Assembly: GCA_049518415.1 (NCBI GenBank)
Contig: JBEKRX010000030.1
Span: 3,890 to 67,889, forward strand
Direction of reading: 5' to 3'
Length of the DNA stretch: 64,000 nt
Origin: CAVQND01 sp049518415
Lineage (GTDB): Bacteria; Verrucomicrobiota; Verrucomicrobiia; Limisphaerales; UBA8199
Below the pieces are notes generated by a model, which made no database searches, was not told the origin of the DNA, and was given only the letters and a program-made list of their open reading frames with translations. The translations under genes were made by a program, and so were the position numbers. Below, piece after piece: positions 18,047 to 25,065 of the stretch (the first letter of the stretch is position 1; each line of letters opens with the position of its first letter).

Positions 18047-18525
18047 GTGAGCAGCGTCGGGGCGGCCAACAAACGCGTTGCGCTGGGGGCCGCGTTTAGC
18101 CTCGAGGTTGAAGCCACAACTCCAAGGGTACCGGAAACACCCGAGCGGCAGCGGGTCCTTGAGCAGGACGCGCCCAGAGACCGCACTCGGACATTTCCTG
18201 AGCGGCTTAGTTTTGTGCTGGACGAGCGTGTGAGCTCCGCCAGCGTAGTTCAGCTCCTCTTCGTTCCCTTCGTTTCCTTCTGTGAAATCAGCCTGGGGGC
18301 GCCGATGGGCGCCGCCAGCGTAGTTGAGGGAAAGCGAGGCGATTTTCCTCACGGTCCGTGAGGGCTGGCCGCCGTGGTCCCTCAATTATCTGGAAAGCGT
18401 TTTCTGGCCCTGCCGTTGCTCTCCAGACCCCTTTTCCCGAAGCGTTTAAAGCAGGAGAATCAGCAGCAAATAAAGGAGGCCAGAGAAGCACGGCGGCGTC
18501 CCGCCGCGGCGCATCCGCGTCAACC
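18047..18525. other. Non-coding stretch after the cassette array
   Basis: No gene with protein-like content. The block CGCCAGCGTAGTT occurs twice (18237 and 18312), each next to a GC-rich hairpin. The stretch may be decayed cassette or repeat DNA. Confidence 0.35.
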
Positions 18526-18870
18526 TTATTTGGTCGCGAGCTGAGCAAACAGTTCACAGAAGTTTTTGCGGTCATTTCGTTGCTCGTAGAAAGCGTGCTG
18601 TGCCAGCGAGTGCTCCCACAAGCGCTCGGGGGAGATCCCCGACAGGAAGGCTTCGATCCAGCAGGCGCAGGCGGCCATAATGCGAGCCAGCCTCTGCAGA
18701 CTCACGTGCCGGTCGGCGCGGCCGCCAAGGAGGTGGGGATGGGGAATCCCGCTGAAGGAAACGACCGCACACCGGGCATAGCCGTTATAAAAATCCTGGC
18801 CCCGGTGGTCAAGCACTTTCTCCGTCGCGCTGACCTCGTGATTGTGCCGGGCGCGGCCACCCAGAACAGG
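18526..18870 (-). pseudogene. Possible C-terminal gene fragment
   Basis: The minus frame ends ...FSGIPHPHLLGGRADRHVSL, QRLARIMAACACWIEAFLSG and ISPERLWEHSLAQHAFYEQR, KNFCELFAQLATK, which has normal protein composition and a proper stop. No start or upstream domain is found, and further upstream the frame degrades into repeat sequence. The family is not recognised. It may be the surviving end of a disrupted gene, or a chance frame. Confidence 0.3.
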
Positions 18871-18938
18871 CGAGGCCGATTTGTGAATGTCAACAGTCCG
18901 CCGCCGGCGCCCCAGGCGGCGCGCGCCTTTTCCGGTGG

Positions 18939-19002
18939 TCGTTCTGCCCTGTCGCCCCAGGACGACCACCGGCTACTTTCTTGCACCCCTGGCGGGGTGC
19001 GA
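18939..19002. repeat. Two-hairpin CTACTTTCTT module, copy 1
   Basis: A GC-rich stem (GTGGTCGT...ACGACCAC) is followed by CGGCTACTTTCTTGC and a second small stem (CACCCCTGGCGGGGTG). The same architecture recurs at 20199, 22319, 24924 and 29630. Confidence 0.55.
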
Positions 19003-19072
19003 GCTTCCACACTTGCCGACCTGATAACTGGAAAGCCTGACAGCCGGATGACTGTGGGAGCGCTTGAGCGCT

Positions 19073-19672
19073 TCAACGGCCCTGGCGCTTTGCAGGGCGA
19101 TGGAGCCGCAGGAGATACACGAGCGCCACGAAATCGTAAGCGGCATGGGTGACCATGGGCGTCAGCAGGTTGCCGGTGAAAAGCCACAGCCAACCCAGAT
19201 AGGCGCCGATGGCCGCCGTGATGAGGGCGTAAGTCAAGGTCAGCGGATGGGCGGCGCCGAAGAGCAGGCTGGCGATGATGATTGCCGGAAGGTTGCCCAG
19301 GCCGCGCGCGAATGTCCGCTGGAGGGCGCCGCGAAACAAGGCCTCCTCGGCGAAGCCCGCCGCGAGGCACAGGACAGCCAATTGGGGCAGTGACCAGCTT
19401 CCAAACAGCGGCCGGAGCAGGGCCTCCAGGACCTTGCGGTGCCGCGAGATGACGGGGAGGTCCGATCTGAGCGTCCAAAGAAAGAAGACAAAGGGCGGAA
19501 TGACCGCCGCGCACCCAAGGAGGGCATCCTGGGTGCGCCATCGGAGATCGCCCAAAGTCGGATGCTGAGAGAGCGCACCCCAGAGAAAAGCCACCGCCAG
19601 GAAGACCAGTTCCGCCAGGCAGGCCTTGTCAAACGAAAGGGGGCCCGGCTCGGGCCTGAGATTAAATTTCAA
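19073..19672 (-). CDS. CPBP-family intramembrane metalloprotease
   Basis: About 199 residues, six or so membrane helices. The CPBP (CAAX protease and bacteriocin-processing, Abi) motifs are all present: EEALFR (EExxxR) near residue 112, FGAAH (FxxxH) near 142, and HAAYD (HxxxD) near 180. Such enzymes cleave membrane or prenylated substrates; the substrate here is unknown. The best start is a TTG at 19672, since no ATG precedes the first conserved helix. It stands alone on the minus strand. Confidence 0.88.
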   Translation of the reverse strand: MKFNLRPEPGPLSFDKACLAELVFLAVAFLWGALSQHPTLGDLRWRTQDALLGCAAVIPPFVFFLWTLRSDLPVISRHRKVLEALLRPLFGSWSLPQLAVLCLAAGFAEEALFRGALQRTFARGLGNLPAIIIASLLFGAAHPLTLTYALITAAIGAYLGWLWLFTGNLLTPMVTHAAYDFVALVYLLRLHRPAKRQGR

Positions 19673-19861
19673 TTTTCAATTCCCATGTCACCGCGCGGCT
19701 GCGGCTGCGCGGCGGAAGTTGAACCGCTAATCTGCGCTAATAAACGCTGATAAAGGCGGGCTTGAGGCAGGAGCATGGCACTTCCAGGCGTCCCGCCCTG
19801 CGGGACCACACGGTGAGCGGAACCTTCCGGTGAGAGCATCGATCACACGCCTCTTCTTAGA

Positions 19862-19929
19862 GTTACCCCGAAAACAGGCGTGTGACGGGATGCAAATGAG
19901 CAAAAGCGTCGTTTTCATGCGGAGTGGTA
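19862..19929 (+). repeat. 68-bp direct repeat, copy 1
   Basis: Starts GTTACCCCGAAAACAGGCG and ends CGTTTTCATGCGGAGTGGTA. It matches the copy at 20017-20084 at 53 of 68 positions by hand count. Confidence 0.7.
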
Positions 19930-20016
19930 CTAAAACGGGTGGGGGATTAATTGAGAATTGAGTGTTGAGTAATGGTTATTGGTCATTGAGCCGGCAGCGC
20001 GCAGGCAAGTTTTGAG

Positions 20017-20084
20017 GTTACGCCGAAAATAGCCACGTAAGCCGTTGCAGATGAACAAGAGCGTCATTTTCATGCGAAGTGGTA
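20017..20084 (+). repeat. 68-bp direct repeat, copy 2
   Basis: Starts GTTACGCCGAAAATAGCCA and ends CATTTTCATGCGAAGTGGTA. It is directly followed by the left end of the family B element. Confidence 0.7.
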
Positions 20085-20108
20085 TCCCTGCAAGGGATGG
20101 GGGATTCA

Positions 20109-20275
20109 TGCAAAAACAAGTTCCGAAGGCGAGGCGTAATTGCAACATTATTCTCTGGCACCCCTCCGGGGTGGACCGCCAGAGGGCGCCCTACCCGGTG
20201 GTCCCGCCGGGGCGGGACCACCGACTACTTTCTACCAACCCTCCGGGTTGGAGAAAATCGGAATTTGTTTTTGCA
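20109..20275. mobile_element. Family B MITE-like element, copy 1
   Basis: Inverted termini of 17 bp: TGCAAAAACAAGTTCCG at 20109-20125 and CGGAATTTGTTTTTGCA at 20259-20275 (one mismatch). The interior carries the two-hairpin module (about 20199-20253). The right end abuts the stop codon of the epimerase gene. There is no coding capacity. Confidence 0.6.
20199..20253. repeat. Two-hairpin CTACTTTCT module, copy 2
   Basis: GGTGGTCCCGCCGGGGCGGGACCACC forms a long stem, followed by GACTACTTTCTACC and the small stem CCAACCCTCCGGGTTGG. Confidence 0.55.
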
Positions 20276-20282
20276 CGGGCGT

Positions 20283-21179
20283 TTAGGTCAAGTAGCCCAG
20301 TTGACGAAGGTAATCCAGGAAACGACGGGCGCAGGCATCGAGGTTCTTTTCCTCACCGCCGCCCCGCAAGGGCGAGCACATCTCATAATTGACCCAGCCG
20401 GTGAAGCCGCCGTCGCGCAGGCCGCGCAAGAAAGAGCGGTAGTCAATGAACCCCTCGCCCATGGGGACGGCCCGAACCAGGTCGGGCGAGAGAGGGCGGT
20501 AATTGACGCAATCGGCGGCGTAAGCGTAGCGAGGCAGGCGCAGATAATCAGCGCAGGTGGTAGCCACGGTGAAGGGGGCGGCTTTTTTGGCGGCCCGATA
20601 GAGGTCCTCGCCGCGCAAAGCGGGTGACCAGGCATCGAACATCAATTTGACATTGGGCCGGGCGATGTCCCGCAGCAACTCAAGCAGCCCGTCGGTGTGC
20701 ACGGCAACGTCGTGATGGTTTTGGATGCCTAAGACCACGCCAAAGGGTTGGGCGACCTCGGCGCACCAGCGGAGGGCTTCCACGCAACGATTCCATGAGG
20801 CCGTTGGCGAGTCTCCGTCCAATTCATAGCCGGTAAAAACGCGCACCAGGTGGCAATCGAGGTCAGCGGCCAGCCTGGCCAATTCCTCGACATATTTCAC
20901 CTGGAGTTCGACGAGGGGGACCTCCGGGCATTCCCGGCCGGCGGTAAAGCTGGTATAGCCGGCGAGGCAGGCGGCCTCCAGGCCGGCCTGGCTCAAGAGG
21001 CGGCGCAAGGCCTGCCGCCGGGGAGGGTCAAGGTCGAGGATGGAGGCATGGGGCCGTTTGCCCATGAGCATGACGCCTTGGTAGCCCAGGGCCTTGGCGC
21101 GGTCGATGAAGGAGGGCAGTTCCAAGCGGACTTGGCCCCAGAGGCCAGCGTAGCTCACCGAAAAGAGGGCGGCTTTCAT
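20283..21179 (-). CDS. Sugar phosphate isomerase/epimerase family protein
   Basis: TIM-barrel protein of 298 residues of the xylose isomerase-like (AP endonuclease 2) superfamily, which converts sugars or sugar acids using a divalent metal. Visible strands and metal-site regions are LFSVSYAGLWGQVRLELPSF, GYQGVMLMGKRPH, DCHLVRVFTGYE, VLGIQNHHDVAVHTDGLLEL, KLMFDAWSPAL, FTVATTCADYLRLP, MGEGFIDYRSFLRGLRDGGF and GWVNYEMCSPL. It has no signal peptide. Its ATG overlaps the stop of the preceding protease-like gene (ATGA), so it is the third member of a coupled operon. The substrate cannot be named. Confidence 0.88.
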   Translation of the reverse strand: MKAALFSVSYAGLWGQVRLELPSFIDRAKALGYQGVMLMGKRPHASILDLDPPRRQALRRLLSQAGLEAACLAGYTSFTAGRECPEVPLVELQVKYVEELARLAADLDCHLVRVFTGYELDGDSPTASWNRCVEALRWCAEVAQPFGVVLGIQNHHDVAVHTDGLLELLRDIARPNVKLMFDAWSPALRGEDLYRAAKKAAPFTVATTCADYLRLPRYAYAADCVNYRPLSPDLVRAVPMGEGFIDYRSFLRGLRDGGFTGWVNYEMCSPLRGGGEEKNLDACARRFLDYLRQLGYLT

Positions 21180-22510
21180 GATTTGGTTTCGGTGGTTCGC
21201 AGGGGCCTGGCTTTGAGTTTTTCAAGGATCCGTTGCACGAGGCTGGCCGGGAGGGCGTAGGTCGTGACCCGGCCAGCGCGGGCAATATTAAGCCCGATGG
21301 CTCGGCCGTCCAGGTTCACGAGCGGGCCTCCGCAAAGCCAGGGCTGAAGCACGGTGTCGTGTTCGAGGGCCTGTTCGAACCCCTCGGCGCGCTGGCTGAC
21401 TGCACCCCCCAGGCGACTGAGTTGCGGCTGAGGATAAAACCCGGGTCCCAACTGTCCGGACCTGGGCACCATCATCCTCACGTCGGCGTCGAACTGTGCG
21501 GCGGCGCGCTGGAGGCGCAGTTTGACGGTTTGGCCTTCGCGGAAATCGCGCAGGATTTCGACGACTTGCTCGCGATTGGTCACGGGCGCGCTATTGACGG
21601 CCACAATGATGTCGCCCGGCTTGAGGCCGGCCTGCTCGGCGCTCAGTCCGGCCAGGAGCGCCTCGACTTTGGGGAGGGAGGTGGCGGAGTCGAACTGGAC
21701 GCCGATGAGAGCGCGCTGGGGCCGGATTCTGCGGGGCAAAGCGCTGATGATGCCGACCGCGTGAGGGGTCTCTGCAATGCCAGGCGTGATGGCCCATTGC
21801 CCCACGGAAACCTCGCCCGCAGCCCACCGGATCGGCTTCAAGCCCCGGGCGTGCACCCGCACGAGCGCCACGTCCTCTTCCGCATCGCTGCCCAGCAATT
21901 CAGCCTCCACCTCTTGGTCGGTGGCGAGCCAGCACGTCAGTTTGCCCGGCTTGAGCTCGCTGGCCTTGGTGAGTGCCAGCCCGTTGGTATCGACGACGGC
22001 GCCGAGTGCGATGGTCTCCCCGTTGACATTGAGTTTGACAATGGAATGACGAGTGGCCTCGGACACGGGCGCAAAGGCGCGGAGAGTTTCCTCGCCGTTG
22101 CGGAAGCGATTTCGGGGCAAGGTGGGAGAAAGGTCCGGGTCCTGCGCGGCTGCAATCGGTATGAGGCCTCCGAGCGCCAGCGCCAAGGCCGGCAGCCAGC
22201 GGCAGAGCGCATCCTGACAGTGCGCCCGAGTGCGGGCAGAAGCCCTCCCCCCATCCCCCCTCCCATGCGCTCCGAGCGCATGGGAGGGGGCTGATCCCTT
22301 TTCCCACTTTACCCAAGGCGGCGGCCCGTCCCGCCCGGGGCGGGACGGGCCTTGCCTTGGGCTACTATCTTGCTGCCCCTCCGGGGCAGCAGAGAGCCGC
22401 GCTACGCGCGGGCAGAGTGGAATTGGTGGCAGTGTCGGGATGCGCCGCCAGCGGCAGGGAAGGAAGACGGGCCGCGGCCTCGTCGCTTGGGTTGGAGTAT
22501 CCGGGGACAT
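21176..22510 (-). CDS. Degenerate trypsin-like protease with PDZ domain, signal region interrupted in frame by a MITE
   Basis: HtrA/Deg-like protein of 444 codons. After removal of the inserted 252 bp (codons about 18-101) the N-terminus becomes MSPDTPTQATRPRPVFLPCR followed by WLPALALALGGLIPIAAAQ, a normal signal peptide. The protease domain follows but its catalytic residues are altered: the His motif reads LTKASEL, the Asp region EDVALVRV is kept, and the Ser motif GNSGGP reads WLCGGP. A PDZ domain lies in the middle (SAEQAGLKPGDIIVAVNSAP and VTNREQVVEILRDF). So it is probably a binding or regulatory paralogue of the active protease just upstream (7 nt gap). Whether the version with the insertion is exported is unclear. 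Confidence 0.82.
   Translation of the reverse strand: MSPDTPTQATRPRPVFLPCRWRRIPTLPPIPLCPRVARLSAAPEGQQDSSPRQGPSRPGRDGPPPWVKWEKGSAPSHALGAHGRGDGGRASARTRAHCQDALCRWLPALALALGGLIPIAAAQDPDLSPTLPRNRFRNGEETLRAFAPVSEATRHSIVKLNVNGETIALGAVVDTNGLALTKASELKPGKLTCWLATDQEVEAELLGSDAEEDVALVRVHARGLKPIRWAAGEVSVGQWAITPGIAETPHAVGIISALPRRIRPQRALIGVQFDSATSLPKVEALLAGLSAEQAGLKPGDIIVAVNSAPVTNREQVVEILRDFREGQTVKLRLQRAAAQFDADVRMMVPRSGQLGPGFYPQPQLSRLGGAVSQRAEGFEQALEHDTVLQPWLCGGPLVNLDGRAIGLNIARAGRVTTYALPASLVQRILEKLKARPLRTTETKS
22195..22205. repeat. 11-bp target-site duplication, proximal copy (family A copy 1)
   Basis: GCCAGCGGCAG at 22195-22205 recurs exactly at 22447-22457, flanking the family A element. On the coding strand both copies read CTGCCGCTGGC in the same frame, encoding CRW. 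Confidence 0.85.
22206..22446. mobile_element. Family A MITE-like element, copy 1 (in coding sequence)
   Basis: 241 bp between the two 11-bp direct repeats. Ends GCGCATCCtGACAgT and AgTGTCgGGATGCGC are inverted repeats with few mismatches. Inside are two strong palindromes: CCTCCCATGCGCT..AGCGCATGGGAGG and GGCCCGTCCCGC..GCGGGACGGGCC, then the GGGCTACTATCTTGC module. It encodes no transposase. Element plus one direct repeat is 252 bp, 84 codons, and the minus-strand protease frame reads through without a stop. Confidence 0.88.
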
Positions 22511-22517
22511 GGGCCAA

Positions 22518-23654
22518 TCAATCGCCCTGCGGCTGGGTTTGGAGTTTCACAGCCAGCGACAGCAGTTTGTCGCCGCGTTTGACTTCCAGGTTCAACGTTT
22601 CGCCGGGTTGGGCCTCGGCCACCCAGCGCCAGAAAGAGGCGGACACCTTGATGTCGCGTCCTTCGACTTTGAGGAGAAGGTCGCCGGGTTTGAGGCCGGC
22701 TTTGAAGGCCGGGCCATTGGCCTCAACCGCACTGAGCCGGCAGCCGGCGGCATCATCGATGACGCTGGCGCCGACGTAGGCCCGTGGCCGGCCCAGTTGG
22801 CCGTTGGCGCTATCTCCTTGCACAAGCTGGTCCCAGGTCCCGTAAAACTCTGTCACCGGCACGTGGAAGTTGTCGGCGATGGAAGTGCTGATGGCGCTGT
22901 GGATGGCGATGACTCGGCCGAGCATGTCGAAGAGGGGTCCGCCGGAGTCACCGGGGCTGATCGGGCAATCGGTTTGCACCAGGTCGGGGGCGAGCCGGAT
23001 GATGCGCCCCAAGCGCACGACCAGTGAGCGCTTGAGGTCAAAGCCGCCGGGATGGCCCAGCGCCAGCACCCAATCGCCGAGGCCCGCCTGGTCGAGGTCG
23101 CCCAGGGCCACGTGGGGCCAGGAGCCTGGGTCGGTGATCCGCATCAGGCCGGTGTCGGCCTCGGGATTGACTCCCAGGGTCTTGCCACGGGCGGTCTTGC
23201 CGCCGGGAAAAGTGAAATGCACGTCACGATTGGGCCGGACACAAACATGGCCGGCTGTCAGCACGAGGCCATCGGCGGAGATGACGACCCCGCTGCCGCT
23301 GCCCGGGCCGACTTCCACTGCCACCACGGCGGGGGACACGCGCAAGACCAGGGCCTTGAGGTGCTGCTCCATGGACCGCAGGTCGGCGAGGGAGGTGGGC
23401 GTGGGCTGGTTGAAGGCCGCGGGCAGTTCCTTACGGCTGGCGGGGGCGGCCCTCGGCGCTGCCGGCCTGCCGAGGGCAGGTGCGCCGGCCGCCTGTGGTC
23501 GCTCCCAGCTCTTGGGTGGCTGGGGTGGGCGGTTGGTCTGAATCGAATTCGGAGGAGCGGCAGGGCGAGGCTCTGCCTGGAGCGCCGGCATGGTCAACGC
23601 GGCGGCGAACAGCCAGCAGGCCGGCGTGGCTCGCAAAAACTCGACTGCACGCAT
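22518..23654 (-). CDS. HtrA/DegP-like serine protease with PDZ domain
   Basis: Periplasmic quality-control protease, about 378 residues from the ATG at 23654. Signal peptide MRAVEFLRATPACWLFAAAL, then a Pro/Ala-rich linker to about residue 85. The S1C protease domain has the full triad: TAGHVC (His), ADTGLMRI (Asp) and SPGDSGGP (Ser), with the GSGSGVVISADGLVLTAGHV start. One PDZ domain follows (GPAFKAGLKPGDLLLKVEGR). The frame continues upstream to 23708, with an alternative ATG at 23690. It heads an operon with a degenerate paralogue and a sugar epimerase, with gaps of 7 nt and -4 nt. Confidence 0.92.
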   Translation of the reverse strand: MRAVEFLRATPACWLFAAALTMPALQAEPRPAAPPNSIQTNRPPQPPKSWERPQAAGAPALGRPAAPRAAPASRKELPAAFNQPTPTSLADLRSMEQHLKALVLRVSPAVVAVEVGPGSGSGVVISADGLVLTAGHVCVRPNRDVHFTFPGGKTARGKTLGVNPEADTGLMRITDPGSWPHVALGDLDQAGLGDWVLALGHPGGFDLKRSLVVRLGRIIRLAPDLVQTDCPISPGDSGGPLFDMLGRVIAIHSAISTSIADNFHVPVTEFYGTWDQLVQGDSANGQLGRPRAYVGASVIDDAAGCRLSAVEANGPAFKAGLKPGDLLLKVEGRDIKVSASFWRWVAEAQPGETLNLEVKRGDKLLSLAVKLQTQPQGD

Positions 23655-23754
23655 GAAGGTCACAGCTCTTTGCCCGACCGTGGCGGACATAATAATCGCG
23701 GCTACCACTGGTCGTCATCAATCCAGACGCACACTAACCCGATTTGCTGTCGGG

Positions 23755-23943
23755 TCAAGGGGCAAGCAGTTCGGTCAGGGGCGTGACGTTAAAGTGGTGG
23801 AAGCGAGGGCCGTAACGGGCGGGTTTGCCATGCTTGCGCCGGTTGAAGCGCTCCTCCTCCGCAAAGGCCACGGGCACGCCGTCCTGAAGGAGGCAGGCGG
23901 CGGACTCATGATAGGCCGAGTTGAGCCCTAGCACGTATGCCAT
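23755..23943 (-). pseudogene. Carbamoyltransferase (NodU/CmcH family), truncated N-terminus
   Basis: The first about 45 residues, MAYVLGLNSAYHESAACLLQ and DGVPVAFAEEERFNRRKHGK, are the N-terminal signature of carbamoyltransferases that modify sugars or antibiotics (normally about 550-600 residues). The frame then runs RYGPRFHHFNVTPLTELLAP and stops at residue 62. The remaining nine tenths of the gene are absent. The following sequence toward the lower coordinates is the start of the protease operon. A clean start with ATG at 23943 shows the 5' end is intact, so a deletion removed the rest. Confidence 0.8.
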
Positions 23944-24166
23944 CGCGCAACGGTCCCGACTGGCCGCGGATGATGCGGCCAGCGGGTTGATGGAGTGGAA
24001 TCCGCGGTCTGCAAAGGGCGGCGCAGGCCGTGAAGCCGGCGGGCCACCAAATCCGCATCACCCCCGGCGGCCACCAGCGGGCCGACTAACTGCAATTCCG
24101 CCTCCTGTGGGATGGCAGTGATCCCAAATCAACGGCGGACCGAATTTTGTCGAGGCACAGGGGCTC

Positions 24167-24499
24167 TTACTCGCCGTAAACAGTTACGGTGTACTTGGCC
24201 CAAAAGCACAGGATTCTCCGGACGTTCTGGTCGACGTGTTGGATTTTGGTAATGCCGCCGTTGGCTGAGGCGGCCTGGATGCTGGCATCTCCGATTGCGA
24301 CGGCGCCCAGAAACGACTCGGCCGAAGCACTGCCTGACTTGGATGATCCGGAGTTCGCGGTCACCCAAAGAGGCGCTGAGACTTCGGTGTAGATTGCTCC
24401 GGCGAGGGAGCCACTCTGCGCTGGCGGGCTCACCGATGCGCAGCCAGTGAGTAATGCCGCCAGCGTGACGAGGGACGAATAACCAATCAGTTTTTTCAT
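24167..24499 (-). CDS. TRL-like family lipoprotein
   Basis: Small lipoprotein of 110 residues. The signal peptide MKKLIGYSSLVTLAALLTGC ends in a lipobox (LTGC). The body matches the TRL-like pattern: GAIYTEVSAPLWVTANSG, SSKSGSASAESFLGAVAIGD, ASIQAASANGGITKIQHVDQ and the terminal YTVTVYGE. These proteins are found near tRNA loci in some bacteria and have no known function. No tRNA gene is visible here. It is probably monocistronic. Confidence 0.85.
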   Translation of the reverse strand: MKKLIGYSSLVTLAALLTGCASVSPPAQSGSLAGAIYTEVSAPLWVTANSGSSKSGSASAESFLGAVAIGDASIQAASANGGITKIQHVDQNVRRILCFWAKYTVTVYGE

Positions 24500-25065
24500 A
24501 ACTTGGATACTTTTTGTTGTGGTCTTTGGATTTATTAACAGTTGCGTCTGCTTTGTGATTTGTTTCTGGCTCGGCGGCCCAGTTCTGTTCGCCCGGGCCG
24601 CCCAGGGAGGCCACTAGCCTCCACCTACTGATTAGGATTCCATTGCCGGCGGAGCAAATCAAAACTCCCGATGATTGTCGAGCAAATTCCGCCCAAGGAA
24701 GCTCATCCATTCATGCTCACGTGAAGGCAAGAAATGGGGGCCGACAGCTCTTGATAATACGCGCTCAGTCAACCCACATTCGCCCGCAAATGCCGGACCT
24801 GCTCGCCGGGGGCGCATCCTGACACTGCCCCCGGGCGCGGGCGGAAGCCCTCCCCCCTTCCCCCCTCCCATGCGCTCGGAGCGCATGGGAGGGGGGTGAT
24901 CCGTTTTTCCACTTTACCCAGGGCGGCGGCCCGTCCCGCGCGGAGCGGGACGGGCCTTGCCCTGGGCTACTATCTTCCTGCCCCTCTGGGGCAGAAGAAT
25001 GCCGCGCTACGCGCGGGTAGAGTGGAATTGGTGGCGGTGTCGGGATGCGCCGCAGAGGGATCAGT
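24500..25065. other. Intergenic region holding family A copy 2
   Basis: No gene seen. The first 300 bp lie upstream of the lipoprotein and should contain its promoter (not identified). The remainder is the element listed separately. Confidence 0.5.
24812..25050. mobile_element. Family A MITE-like element, copy 2
   Basis: 239 bp with the best inverted termini: GCGCATCCTGACACTGCCCC and the complement of GCGCATCCCGACACCGCCAC (about 18 of 21 positions). It has the same two palindromes and the GGGCTACTATCTTCC module. No 11-bp direct repeat flanks it. It ends 16 bp from the stop of the S15 hydrolase gene. Confidence 0.85.

Larger units (their letters stand above)
19673..20282. other. Repeat-rich intergenic region
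   Basis: No gene. It contains two 68-bp direct repeats, a family B element and one two-hairpin module, each listed separately. The rest (about 19673-19860) shows only short frames without protein content. Confidence 0.6.

Noticed and set aside
17987..18385. 132-codon minus frame after the cassette array
   Set aside because: Low-complexity, repeat-derived content (LNYAGGAH twice) with no domain; treated as non-coding repeat DNA.
22207..22445. Proteins beginning MRSERMGGG read from family A elements
   Set aside because: The same peptide comes from each repeat copy and reflects the palindrome, not a gene.
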